This document shows, piece after piece, positions 50,716-59,733 of a stretch of 64,000 nucleotides of DNA (its first letter is position 1; each line of letters opens with the position of its first letter). The DNA lies in assembly GCF_041438805.1 (NCBI RefSeq), contig NZ_CP109190.1:1984001-2048000 (forward strand), given 5' to 3'. The position numbers and the translations under genes are program-made. This stretch comes from Streptomyces sp. NBC_01707 (GTDB taxonomy: Bacteria; Actinomycetota; Actinomycetes; Streptomycetales; Streptomycetaceae). The notes under the pieces were generated by a model. The model was not told where the DNA came from. It saw nothing but the letters and a program-made list of their open reading frames with translations, and did not search any database.

Positions 50716-51235
50716 GACGAATCCAACGTGCACAGCGATCACAGGATTCCGCGTTCCGCCACTGACTCATGTCACATCCGGCGGCCGTCGCCCGGCGCAT
50801 CCGCGACAGCAGCCGGCCGACACCGATGGACACCGGGCAAGGAAACCGGCCATGACCGCCCGCACGTCGCTGGACGTGGCCCCGCACAATCGGGACCGGG
50901 ATCGGCGAGGAGCGGCGGGTCGAGCTGACGACCGCGATCCGCGCCGTGGAGGAGATGCGCTTCCGCACCCGTTCGCACGCGGCCTGACCGGCCAGGGCTT
51001 CACGCGGTGCGATCCGCCGAAGGCCGCCGCCCAGGGCACGGCCGACCCCATCCACTGAACAACGATTCAGCAAGGGTCACATTGACAGGGCCGCCCCCAC
51101 CTCCCGATACTGACCGGCGATTCAGTAAATCGTTGGCTGCGGCGGCCACCCCGGATGGCCGGAGACGCTCGCCCGCGCCCCGGCCCGAACCGCTCCGGGA
51201 CCCACCCCGACCACTGATACCGAGGAGACACCCCG
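50716..51235. other. intergenic region with repeated operator-like elements, no confident gene
   Basis: About 520 bases. A short open stretch near 50890-50987 ends GIGEERRVELTTAIRAVEEM then a stop and may be a gene relic, but it cannot be assigned. The part nearest the amino-acid dehydrogenase has the paired repeats at 51055-51125. Confidence 0.35.
51055..51125 (+). promoter_or_regulatory. paired CTGA-N4-CGATTCAG repeats upstream of the dehydrogenase
   Basis: Two 16-base copies, 51055-51070 and 51110-51125, match at 13 of 16 positions and each contains an inverted CTGA/TCAG pair. They are 55 bases apart. AATCGTTG at 51128-51135 is the complement of CAACGATT inside the first copy. Candidate binding sites of an unknown regulator of the dehydrogenase. 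Confidence 0.4.
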
Positions 51236-52471
51236 ATGACGACACCGACGATTCCGACGGCGCCGGCGGTGTCCTCGGCCGCTCCGCCCGCCCCCCTGAT
51301 CTCGCTGACCTGGACGGACCACGTCACCGGTCGCCAGGGCCATCTGGTCGTCGACCGACTGGTGCGCGGCGTGTCGAGCGGCGGGCTGCGGATGCGGGCG
51401 GGCTGCACGCTCGACGAGGTGGCGGGCCTTGCCCGGGGCATGACGATGAAGGAGGCCCTGCACTTCGATGCCGATGACACACAGGCGCGCTACATACCGC
51501 TCGGCGGCGCCAAGGGCGGCATCGACTGCGACCCGCGCGACCCTGAGGCGTACGGGGTGCTCGTGCGCTATCTGCGGGCGGTGCGTCCGTACATAGAGAA
51601 CGTCTGGACGACCGGCGAGGATCTCGGTCTCACCCAGGACATCGTCGACCGGGCGGCGGCCGAGGCCGGGCTCGTCTCCTCGATCCAGGCGGTCTACCCG
51701 CTCCTCGACGACGAGACGGCGGCGCGGCAGCGGCTCGCCGACGCGTTCGCCGTCGAGGTGGACGGCATCGGGCTCGACGAGCTGGTCGGCGGCTGCGGGG
51801 TGGCCGAGTCGGCGCTCGCCGCGCTGGACCGGGCGGGCGTCGCGTACACGGAGGCCAGGGTCTCCGTACAGGGGCTCGGCACCATGGGCGGCGCCACGGC
51901 GCGGTTCCTCGCCCGGGCCGGACTGAAGGTCGTCGCGATCGCCGACGTCAAGGGGACGATCGCGAACCCGGCGGGCCTCGACGTCGAGACGCTGCTCGCG
52001 GCCCGGGACGCGTACGGAACGGTGGACCGCGGTGCGCTGCGCGACGGAGACCAGGAGCTGCCCGCCGACGCCTGGCTGACGCAGGAGGCGGAGGTACTCG
52101 TGCCGGCGGCGGTCTCGTACGCCGTCGACGCCACGAACCAGGCCCGGATCAGCGCCCGTTGGATCGTCGAGGCGGCGAACATGCCGGTACTGCCGGAGGC
52201 GGAGGCGCTGCTCGCCGAGCGCGGCATCACCGTACTGCCCGACGTGGTCGTCAACTCCGGTACGAACGCGTGGTGGTGGTGGACGCTGTTCGGCGACATC
52301 GGGGCCGATGCCGAGGAGGCGTTCTCGCACACCCGTCGTTCGATGCGGGCGCTGATCGGCCGGATGCTGGCCCGCGCCGAGGCCGACGGCTCCACTCCCC
52401 GGGCGGCGGCCCACGCCCTCGTCGCCGAGCGGCTTCCTGTGATGGCCGAACGGTTCGGCTGGTACCGATGA
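51236..52471 (+). CDS. Glu/Leu/Phe/Val-type amino-acid dehydrogenase
   Basis: 411 residues. N-terminal dimerisation/substrate domain: GGLRMRAG, GMTMKEALHFD, IPLGGAKGGIDCDP (catalytic Lys in the GGxKGG motif near residue 94). C-terminal NAD domain: ARVSVQGLGTMGGATARFLARAGLKVV (GxGxxG) and WIVEAANMP. It oxidatively deaminates an amino acid with NAD(P). The specificity-determining residues differ from canonical GDH (no GTDKDR-type motif seen), so valine- or leucine-like substrate is possible. A 24-base tandem duplication covers the end of the coding region. Confidence 0.92.
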   Translation: MTTPTIPTAPAVSSAAPPAPLISLTWTDHVTGRQGHLVVDRLVRGVSSGGLRMRAGCTLDEVAGLARGMTMKEALHFDADDTQARYIPLGGAKGGIDCDPRDPEAYGVLVRYLRAVRPYIENVWTTGEDLGLTQDIVDRAAAEAGLVSSIQAVYPLLDDETAARQRLADAFAVEVDGIGLDELVGGCGVAESALAALDRAGVAYTEARVSVQGLGTMGGATARFLARAGLKVVAIADVKGTIANPAGLDVETLLAARDAYGTVDRGALRDGDQELPADAWLTQEAEVLVPAAVSYAVDATNQARISARWIVEAANMPVLPEAEALLAERGITVLPDVVVNSGTNAWWWWTLFGDIGADAEEAFSHTRRSMRALIGRMLARAEADGSTPRAAAHALVAERLPVMAERFGWYR

Positions 52472-52498
52472 GCACGGTTCGGCTGGTACCGATGAGCA
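52451..52498 (+). repeat. 24-base tandem duplication across the stop codon
   Basis: CGGTTCGGCTGGTACCGATG plus AGCA occurs at 52451-52474 and again, identical, at 52475-52498. The first copy encodes RFGWYR and the TGA stop. Since 24 is a multiple of three, the second copy repeats the same coding frame and stop immediately downstream. Confidence 0.85.
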
Positions 52499-52685
52499 CG
52501 CCGGGCCGCCGGATCCGCTGAGCCGCCGGACCTGTACGGGCGAACCGGCTCCCGTTTCCCGAGGGGCCGCACGGCGAATAGCTGCCATGGCAGCTTCCCG
52601 CCAGCTCCGACCGCCACTGTTACGTCATGCTCCTGACAGTCTCACCTCACCACCCCCTGAAAACACACGAGTTCACGAGGTGAGA

Positions 52686-55600
52686 ATGAGACGGACCAGA
52701 TGGGCGGCGGCCTGCGCCACAGCGCTCGCCGCCGCCCTTGCCGGTGGATCGCTCCCCGCCACCGCCGACCAGGCACCCGCGTTCGCCGATCCGGCCCCGT
52801 CCCCTGGAGCGGGCGGTGGAACCCGCACCGTCACCCTGCTGACCGGCGACGTGGTGACGTACTCCGGCAGCGGGAACGCCGTGGAGATCAGTTCCATCGT
52901 GCCGGGACCGGGCCGCGAGGGCATGGGCTTCACCCGGTTCCGGGCGGACGGCCACGAGTACGCGGTGCCGATCGACGCCGTCGGGCAGATCTCGCAGGGC
53001 CGGGTGGACCAGCGCCTGTTCGACGTGAGCGAGCTGGTCGCCTCGGGGTACTCGGACCGCAGCACCGACACGCTACGGGTCCTGGTCGGCGGCGCCACGC
53101 CCTCCGCCGGAAGCCCGGACGCGCCGAAGGGCGCCCGCGTTGCCGCGGCCTTCCGGACCGCCGGGACCACGGCTCTGACCGTGTCCAAGAAGTCGGCCGG
53201 CACCGTGTGGAAGCAGCTCGGCACGGCCTCCCGGGCCCGCACCGCAGGCATCGGGAAGGTCTGGCTGGACGGCAGGGTGCGGGCCACGCTCGACACGTCC
53301 GTACCGCAGATCGGTGCGGACAAGGCGCACCGGGCCGGGATCACCGGGAAAGGCACCAAGGTCGCGGTGCTCGACACCGGCTACGACCGTGACCACCCCG
53401 ATCTGAAGGGCGTCGTCACCGCTTCGCAGGACTTCACCGAGGACGGCGACGTCCAGGACCGGCAGGGCCACGGCACCCATGTGTCGTCGATCATCGCCGG
53501 TTCCGGTGCGGCGTCCGAAGGCCGTTACGCGGGCGTCGCGCCGGGCGCCGAGCTCGTCGAGGGCAAGGTCCTCGGCAACGACGGCTACGGCTACGACTCG
53601 TGGATCCTCGCGGGCATGCAGTGGGCTGTCGACCAGGACGCCCGGATCGTCAATATGAGCCTCGGGTCGAACCGGGCCTCCGACGGCACCGACCCGTTGT
53701 CCGCCGCGGTCGACAAGCTCTCCGCCGAGCACGGCACGCTGTTCGTCATCGCCGCGGGCAACAGCGGCGACCGGACGATCAGCGCACCCGGCGCCGCCGA
53801 TGCCGCCCTGACGGTCGGCTCGGTCACCAAGTCCGGTGAGATGTCCGCGTTCTCCTCGCGTGGACCGCGCCAGGGCCGGCCCGCGGTCAAGCCGGAGATC
53901 TCCGCACCGGGCAGCGCCATCGTGGCCGCCCGCGCCGCCGGCACGCTCGACGACGCGGCCGTCACCGAGCAGTACGCCTCACTCTCCGGTACGTCGATGG
54001 CGAGCCCGCATGTCGCGGGCGCCGCCGCCCTGCTGACCCAGCGCCACCCCGACTGGTCGGGCGCGCGCCTGAAGTCCGCGCTCGTCGGCAGCGCCGCCCC
54101 GGTGGCGGGTGCGTCGGCCTCCGACACCGGCGCCGGTCTCACCGACGTGCCGGCGGCGTTGGCGGCGAAGGCGGTGGCCGAACCCGCCACGCTGGCCGCC
54201 CACACCACGTACCCGAACGCCTCCGCCGCCGCGCAGAGCCATGAGGTGACGTGGACGAACACCACGGACAAGCCGGTGAAGCTACGGCTGTCCGCAGGGC
54301 CGGGCCGGGCGATCCGGCTGGGCGCGGAGACCGTGACCGTGCCCGCGCGTTCGTCCGCGGTCACGGACGTCGTCCTCGAGCCGTCGCGGGTCGAGGCGGG
54401 GACGACGTACAGCGGGGCGGTCACCGCGACCTGGCCGGGGGGCGGCCGGGCGACGGTGCCCGTCTCGGTCGAGGCCGATCCTGAGACGTACTCCCTCACC
54501 CTGACCGGTCCCGCACCGCGCGAAGGCGCCGAACGCACCTCGACGGGCGCGGTCCTGCAGAACGAGAGGACCGGCGCGTCCCAGCTGATCGGGCTGGACG
54601 GCACCGAGCCGAGGACGGTGACGCTGCCGCGCGGCAGTTACCGGATCCTCGGGCACACCTGGGAGTACGACACGGTCGGCAACACCGTCGTCGGGACCGC
54701 GGCGATCCACTTCGCCCGGCGGGTCACCGTCAGCGGGGACCGCTCCGTCACACTGGGCACCGAGGGGGCGAAGCCGGTCAGGATCGGCGTGGACGACGGG
54801 TCGGCGCGGGTGTCCCTGCAGTCTGCGACCGGGATCGTGTCACGCGTCGGCCCAGGTACGGGCGCCCAGGACACCGGTCTGGTCGCGCCGAGCTCCGCAG
54901 GCCAGTACCAGGTGGAGGCGGTGCCCACCACCGGTGGGACGCTGGACGGGCTCAGCTTCTTCGGCGGGCTGAGCTGGCAGCAGCGGGAGGTCGACGCGCA
55001 CGAGCCCGGCTCCTCGGCCGACGCGCTGAAGCTGCTGCTCTCGCAGTACAGCATCTACAGCTGGCTGGGGACGGCCACCGGCGAGGTCGTCGACATCGGC
55101 ACCGGGGCGGACACCGACCCGGCCGCCATGGACCTCAAGGGCAGGATCGTCCTGTGGACACCGGCCACCAGCCAGACCTCGTTCAACAACGCGCTCTACC
55201 AGAAGCTCTCGGACGCGGGTACGGCTGCCATCGTGTACGTGGGTTACGGGCTCTCGGTCTACAAGCCGACACCGGTACTCAGGCTGGACACGGCCAGTGT
55301 GCCCGCCCTGCGGGCCCGGCTGGCCGAAGGGCCGCTGACGCTGACGCTCGACGGCATCAACAGCTCGGCGGACGCGTACTTCCTGCATCATTCCGTCGAC
55401 GGCAGGGTCCCGGCCGGGGCCGACTGGTTCGACCGGCGGTCGGAACTGGCCAAGGTGACGACGGTACAGCGTACCCACGGCTACCCGTCCGACCCCAAGG
55501 GCATGTACGCCTGGACGACCTGGCACGGGCTGACGCTCTTCCAGCAGTCCACCCGCTACCGGCCGCCGTCGGAGCAGACGCTCTACTACACCCCGGACGT

Positions 55601-56414
55601 GGCGTGGACGACGGCTACCTTCCATTACCAGTACGACGTCGCCGAACGGGTCTACCCTTTGGGGACGCTGGTCAGCGCGCCGACCGTGTACCGCGCGGGC
55701 GGTGAATACCGGGACGACTGGATGTCCGCGCCCTTCAACCCCGCGCTCGGCAAGCAGGCCGGGTCCGCACAGATCACCCGGGACGGCGACAAGCTCAATG
55801 TGGCGCTCCCGATGTTCTCCGACGCGGCCGGCCATCGCGCCGAGACGGCGCCGGTGGCGGACACCGGCAGCACGGTGCTGGCGGACGACAGCGGGAAGGC
55901 ACTGGCCCGCAACGGCGCACCTGGCCGGGCCACGTTCGACCTGCCGCGCAAGGACAACTGGTATCGGCTGACCGTCGATGCCACCCGCACCTCACCGGAT
56001 CCGGTGACATGGATGCTCGGGGCGCAGGTGACCAGCGAGTGGCGGTTCCGCTCCGGCCACGAGCGGTCCGCTGCCGCGGCCCGGTTGCTGGACCTCGACT
56101 ACCGGCTGCCGCTGACCGGCGAGAACGCGGCGGACGCGGACAAGCCGCTCGACTACACGGTCGGCCTGACCGCACAGGGCGGTCAGCGGGCGCTTCCCAT
56201 CACATCGTTGAAGGTCTGGTACGCGACGGACGGCACCGACTGGAAGCAGGCCACGGCGGCGCGCGGGGCCGACGGCCGGTGGAAGGTCACGGTGCCTGCC
56301 GCGGGCACCGCCAAGGTCGACCTGCGGACAACCGTCACGGACACCACCGGTGCGTCGCTGACGGAGACCCTCATCGACGCGTACAACTCGGGCTGCGCCG
56401 ACATCTGGTGCTGA
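52686..56414 (+). CDS. large secreted S8 family (subtilisin-like) serine protease
   Basis: 1242 residues. ATG 52686 with GAGGTGA upstream. Sec signal MRRTRWAAACATALAAALAGGS. A propeptide to about 200 is followed by the catalytic domain with Asp230 (VAVLDTGYD), His262 (GHGTH) and Ser437 (SGTSMASPHVAGAAAL), the usual D-H-S order. ALPVSSA oxyanion Asn lies in AAGNSGD. Beyond about 500 come beta-sandwich domains, including a PA-like segment (GRIVLWTPATSQTSF...IVYVGYG). The end is CADIWC. It degrades extracellular proteins. Promoter not identified; a terminator follows. Confidence 0.93.
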   Translation: MRRTRWAAACATALAAALAGGSLPATADQAPAFADPAPSPGAGGGTRTVTLLTGDVVTYSGSGNAVEISSIVPGPGREGMGFTRFRADGHEYAVPIDAVGQISQGRVDQRLFDVSELVASGYSDRSTDTLRVLVGGATPSAGSPDAPKGARVAAAFRTAGTTALTVSKKSAGTVWKQLGTASRARTAGIGKVWLDGRVRATLDTSVPQIGADKAHRAGITGKGTKVAVLDTGYDRDHPDLKGVVTASQDFTEDGDVQDRQGHGTHVSSIIAGSGAASEGRYAGVAPGAELVEGKVLGNDGYGYDSWILAGMQWAVDQDARIVNMSLGSNRASDGTDPLSAAVDKLSAEHGTLFVIAAGNSGDRTISAPGAADAALTVGSVTKSGEMSAFSSRGPRQGRPAVKPEISAPGSAIVAARAAGTLDDAAVTEQYASLSGTSMASPHVAGAAALLTQRHPDWSGARLKSALVGSAAPVAGASASDTGAGLTDVPAALAAKAVAEPATLAAHTTYPNASAAAQSHEVTWTNTTDKPVKLRLSAGPGRAIRLGAETVTVPARSSAVTDVVLEPSRVEAGTTYSGAVTATWPGGGRATVPVSVEADPETYSLTLTGPAPREGAERTSTGAVLQNERTGASQLIGLDGTEPRTVTLPRGSYRILGHTWEYDTVGNTVVGTAAIHFARRVTVSGDRSVTLGTEGAKPVRIGVDDGSARVSLQSATGIVSRVGPGTGAQDTGLVAPSSAGQYQVEAVPTTGGTLDGLSFFGGLSWQQREVDAHEPGSSADALKLLLSQYSIYSWLGTATGEVVDIGTGADTDPAAMDLKGRIVLWTPATSQTSFNNALYQKLSDAGTAAIVYVGYGLSVYKPTPVLRLDTASVPALRARLAEGPLTLTLDGINSSADAYFLHHSVDGRVPAGADWFDRRSELAKVTTVQRTHGYPSDPKGMYAWTTWHGLTLFQQSTRYRPPSEQTLYYTPDVAWTTATFHYQYDVAERVYPLGTLVSAPTVYRAGGEYRDDWMSAPFNPALGKQAGSAQITRDGDKLNVALPMFSDAAGHRAETAPVADTGSTVLADDSGKALARNGAPGRATFDLPRKDNWYRLTVDATRTSPDPVTWMLGAQVTSEWRFRSGHERSAAAARLLDLDYRLPLTGENAADADKPLDYTVGLTAQGGQRALPITSLKVWYATDGTDWKQATAARGADGRWKVTVPAAGTAKVDLRTTVTDTTGASLTETLIDAYNSGCADIWC

Positions 56415-56433
56415 CCGAGGCCTGACAGCTGGA

Positions 56434-56472
56434 AGGTCGGGGGCGGGCCGCTTGCGGTCTCGCCCCCGACCT
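56434..56472 (+). terminator. terminator hairpin after the subtilase gene
   Basis: AGGTCGGGGGCG (56434-56445) pairs with CGCCCCCGACCT (56461-56472) over 12 bases with a 15-base loop. GC-rich without T-run, typical for Streptomyces. Confidence 0.78.
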
Positions 56473-56505
56473 GTCGGGAACCCCTGCATTGGTTAGGGTG
56501 ACGCC

Positions 56506-57117
56506 GTGGCAAGAGTGCGGTTGAGCGTGGCGGAACGACGCGAGGAGCTGCTGCGTGCTGCCGTCGAGCAGATCGAGGTGCGAGGCGTCGCCGCGGTACG
56601 GATCGCCGATGTGGCGTCCGTCCTCGGGGTGAGCAACGCACTCGTGCTCTACCACTTCTCGACGAAGGAGAAGCTGGTCGCGGCCGCCTTCGCGCATGCG
56701 GCCGAGGCCGACCTGGCCCATCTGCGCAAGCTGCTCAGCCGCCGCACCAGTGCGGTACGGCGGCTGCGCGCCGCCGTCCGCTGGTACGCGCCGACCGGAC
56801 AGGCCAAGGGGTGGCGGCTGTGGATCGAGGGCTGGGCGGCCTCGTTGCGCGATCCGGCGCTGCGCAATGTGGCCGGCGATCTCGACCAGCAGTGGAAGGC
56901 CGAACTGGCCGAGGTCCTCGAAGAAGGGGCCGCCGCAGGGGAGTTCCACTGCGACGATCCCATGTCCGTGGCCTGGCGGTTGACCGCGCTGCTGGACGGT
57001 CTGGCCGTCCAGATGACGTCCTACGCCGGTCCGCTCTCCCGGACCACGATGCTGGCGTGGACCGACGAGGCGCTCGCCCGCGAGCTGGGCATCGACCAGG
57101 AGGCACTGACGGCCTGA
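56506..57117 (+). CDS. TetR family regulator
   Basis: 203 residues with GTG start. HTH: ELLRAAVEQIEVRGVAAVRIADVASVLGVSNALVLYHFSTKEKLVAAAF at about 13-60. The C-terminal domain ends DPMSVAWRLTALLDGLAVQMTSYAG, as in the BetI-like TetR_C_6 group. Its target is unknown: the downstream genes converge on it, so it may regulate distant genes or itself. Confidence 0.9.
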   Translation: MARVRLSVAERREELLRAAVEQIEVRGVAAVRIADVASVLGVSNALVLYHFSTKEKLVAAAFAHAAEADLAHLRKLLSRRTSAVRRLRAAVRWYAPTGQAKGWRLWIEGWAASLRDPALRNVAGDLDQQWKAELAEVLEEGAAAGEFHCDDPMSVAWRLTALLDGLAVQMTSYAGPLSRTTMLAWTDEALARELGIDQEALTA

Positions 57118-57183
57118 CCCGGCCGGTTCCCCCGCGCTCCCCGTTTCCTCCCGTCTCCCGCCACCTCCCGGCCGGTCGGTCGA

Positions 57184-58185
57184 TCAGGTCTGACGCAGGG
57201 GTGCGTACGCTTCCCGCTGAAGTCCGAACGTCCAGGCCACACCCTCCTTCGCGGTCCTGGTCGTCGGCGGCACCCGCAGCCAGTACGTGCGATGCGTGCC
57301 GTCCGGCTCCGGGGTGGAATTGACCACCTCGACCATCACCACGTCCTCGTCGCCCTGCAGCGCGATCCGCCACAGGATGCCCGTCTCGTCCCGGTGCACC
57401 GGCTCGGCGCCCGACTCGGTGAGGTAGCGGTCGTAGCCGTAGAACTCCAGCATCACGCGGCGCAGTTCCGCGTTCTCCTCGTTGCGTATCCGCTCGGGGG
57501 TCAGGGCCGCCAGCTCCGCCAGGAACTCGGCGGGGACCGGCATGCCGCGCCAGGCGTACAGCGCGAATCCGTCAGGGTACGAGAGGGCTGGGCCGTCCCC
57601 GCGGTCGAGCCGGCCCGCCTCGTCGCGGTGGAGTGCCTCCGGGCGTTCGCTGAGCACCACCGTGCGCTCGTAGGGCCACCACCAGCCGGCGTGCCGGGCC
57701 ACCTCCGCCAGTCCGTCGAGCCGGTCACCACGGCCGTCGAACGCGGCCAGCCACGCCGCGTCGTGCTGGCCGAGCACCGCGTCGAGCAGCACCAGCCGGA
57801 CCGCCGTCTCGTCCTCGGGCCGCTGGGCGAGGGCCGTGACGACACCCGCCCGTATCCGCTCGGCGAGCGCCGCCGTGGTCTCCCAGAGCTGGGCGCCCGT
57901 GGCCGACCAGAGGGCGGACCAGCCGGCCGGTCCCAGCTCGTCGTACATCCGGCGCCGCTCCTGCGCCCACGGGCGGGTGCGCACCTCGTCGCGGACCGAG
58001 CGCCCCGCGTCGACGAGCTTCTCGACGGCCTCGACGGCCGCCTTCGGCGAGTCCGCCCAGACGAACTCCTCCGGCTCCGCCAGTCCCGCGCTGCGGTAGG
58101 CGAGCCGGACGCCGTCCTCGGCCGCGGCCCGGTCCGCCGCGCCGGTCGCCGCTGCCACGCCCCGCCATGAGTCCACATACTGCAT
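57184..58185 (-). CDS. DUF6745 domain-containing protein
   Basis: 333 residues, start MQYVDSWRG at 58185. Helical N-terminal half (FVWADSPKAAVEAVEKLVDAG, ELGPAGWSALWSATGAQLW) and a C-terminal region with PALSYPDGFALYAWRGMPVPAEFL, EFYGYDRYLTESGAEPVHRDETGILWR and EDVVMVEVVNSTPEPDGTHRTYWLRVPP, the hallmark block of DUF6745 (family name from memory). No enzymatic motif. It is 93 bases downstream of the small gene on the same strand and divergent to the STM4015-type genes; in other genomes the two groups are recalled as neighbours. Confidence 0.82.
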   Translation of the reverse strand: MQYVDSWRGVAAATGAADRAAAEDGVRLAYRSAGLAEPEEFVWADSPKAAVEAVEKLVDAGRSVRDEVRTRPWAQERRRMYDELGPAGWSALWSATGAQLWETTAALAERIRAGVVTALAQRPEDETAVRLVLLDAVLGQHDAAWLAAFDGRGDRLDGLAEVARHAGWWWPYERTVVLSERPEALHRDEAGRLDRGDGPALSYPDGFALYAWRGMPVPAEFLAELAALTPERIRNEENAELRRVMLEFYGYDRYLTESGAEPVHRDETGILWRIALQGDEDVVMVEVVNSTPEPDGTHRTYWLRVPPTTRTAKEGVAWTFGLQREAYAPLRQT

Positions 58186-58278
58186 CGGTTGTCCCCGTCC
58201 CCTGTATCGCTGTCCGGTCCTGAATCCCTGCTGTGCCACGTCCTGTCCGGTGCCTCCTGGCCGCTCCGGACGGGCCGG

Positions 58279-58605
58279 TCAGTCCGCGACGATGCGGACC
58301 GCGCCGGGTGCGTACTCCCGCTGGCGCACCACGCGGTACCAGCCCTTCGACAGCGGGATCGCCGCATGCTCCTCGTGCACCACGCGTCCGCCGTCGGGGA
58401 GATGGAGGAGCATCGGGCCGAACGCGCCCGCCTCGCGCATCAGCCGGCCGGGCCCCTGTACCGCATGCGCATGACCGGTGACCTCGCCGAGCGCCAGCAC
58501 CAGTCGCCCCCGGGCGTCCCGCGGCTCCCCCGGCGCGTCCACCAGATGCGCGGGCACCGCCGACTCCTCCAACGACACGATCAGTACATCGCCCTGCCGG
58601 TACAC
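58279..58605 (-). CDS. small protein upstream of the DUF6745 gene
   Basis: 108 residues, start GTG 58605 with GGAGGGGA seven bases upstream. It reads VYRQGDVLIVSLEESAVP, then LALGEVTGHAHAVQGPG, HEEHAAIPLSKGWYRVVRQREY and ends in VRIVAD. Beta-rich with HAHAV and HEEH pairs that might bind metal. It is embedded in a longer antisense open frame opposite the STM4015 genes, but the RBS and composition define the real gene. Such proteins accompany DUF6745; their role is unknown. Confidence 0.78.
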   Translation of the reverse strand: MYRQGDVLIVSLEESAVPAHLVDAPGEPRDARGRLVLALGEVTGHAHAVQGPGRLMREAGAFGPMLLHLPDGGRVVHEEHAAIPLSKGWYRVVRQREYAPGAVRIVAD

Positions 58606-58770
58606 AGACGTCTCCCCTCCACGGCGGCACCCGCTGTGCCGCGGCCGTGGAGAAAACGCTACGAGGAGGGTCTGACAATCGGTCACAACCGGTCCCGCCC
58701 GCCGCGTTGTCAGTGCGGCTTGATAAACCTTGCGGGCATCAGCCGATCCCAGTCTCAGGAGTTCAGGGCC

Positions 58771-59727
58771 ATGTCCGGTGTGGATCACCTGCACGAGTTG
58801 CTCGGCCTTCCGGCCGTCGACTTCCAGCACGCGACGGGCGAGGCCCCGGCGCAGGCCGCGGACGCCGCGGCCTGGCGTATCTCGGTCGACCCGTACGACG
58901 ACGAGTCCGAGATGACCTGGGAGGAGGCGTTCCAGGCGTTCCTCGGGGCGGTCGACCCGGGCGGCGTGCGAGCCCTGATCATCGGGCAGTGGGGGGAGGC
59001 GACCGACGAGACGTCGTCCTACCCGATCGGTCTGGTGATCGCCGCGGCCGACCGGCTGACTTCGCTGGAGGCGATATTCGTCGGCGACATGACGCGCGAG
59101 GAGAACGAGATCTCCTGGATCGAGCAGTGCGAGGTCACCGCGCTGCTGACCGCGTTCCCCGCCCTGCTCGAACTGGGCGTGCGCGGCGGCACGTATCTGA
59201 CGTTCTCCCCGTCGAAGCACGATCGGCTGCGTTCGCTGACCATCGAGACCGGCGGGCTTCCGGTCGAGGTGATCCGCGGCATTCTTGACAGCGAGCTGCC
59301 CGCACTGGAGCGGCTGGATCTCTGGCTGGGCGTCTCCGAGTACGGCGGCGACGCGGATGTCGCGGACCTGGCCCCGCTGCTCTCCGGCTCGCGGTTCCCC
59401 CGGCTCCACCACCTCGGTCTGCGCAACAGCGAGTTGCAGAACGAAATCGCGCGCGCCGTCGCGAGCGCCCCGGTCGTCGCCCAGCTCCGCACCCTCGACC
59501 TGTCGAACGGCACACTGGGCGACGAGGGCGCGGCCGCGCTGCTCGAGGGCCAGCCGCTGACCCATCTCGAACGGCTCGATCTGCACCATCACTTCCTCAC
59601 CGAGCCGGTGGAGCGTCGAATCAAGGCGGCGTTGGAGCCGCACGGCGTGCAGGTCGATCTCTCCGAGCGCGAGGAGCCGTGGGGCGGCCGCGGGATCGAA
59701 GGCCGCTACACCACGGTTGCGGAGTGA
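58771..59727 (+). CDS. STM4015 family leucine-rich repeat protein, copy 1
   Basis: 318 residues, cytoplasmic. ATG 58771 with CAGGAG upstream. Leucine-rich-like repeats from about 165 onward: LERLDLWLGVSEYGGDADVADLAPLL, HHLGLRNSELQNEIARAV, LRTLDLSNGTLGDEGAAALLEG and HLERLDLHHHFL. N-terminal half EEAFQAFLGAVDPGGVRALIIGQWGEA is common to STM4015-family proteins. LRRs usually bind proteins or peptides. First gene of the STM4015-4014-4013-4012 cluster. Confidence 0.88.
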   Translation: MSGVDHLHELLGLPAVDFQHATGEAPAQAADAAAWRISVDPYDDESEMTWEEAFQAFLGAVDPGGVRALIIGQWGEATDETSSYPIGLVIAAADRLTSLEAIFVGDMTREENEISWIEQCEVTALLTAFPALLELGVRGGTYLTFSPSKHDRLRSLTIETGGLPVEVIRGILDSELPALERLDLWLGVSEYGGDADVADLAPLLSGSRFPRLHHLGLRNSELQNEIARAVASAPVVAQLRTLDLSNGTLGDEGAAALLEGQPLTHLERLDLHHHFLTEPVERRIKAALEPHGVQVDLSEREEPWGGRGIEGRYTTVAE

Positions 59728-59733
59728 TGTGCG

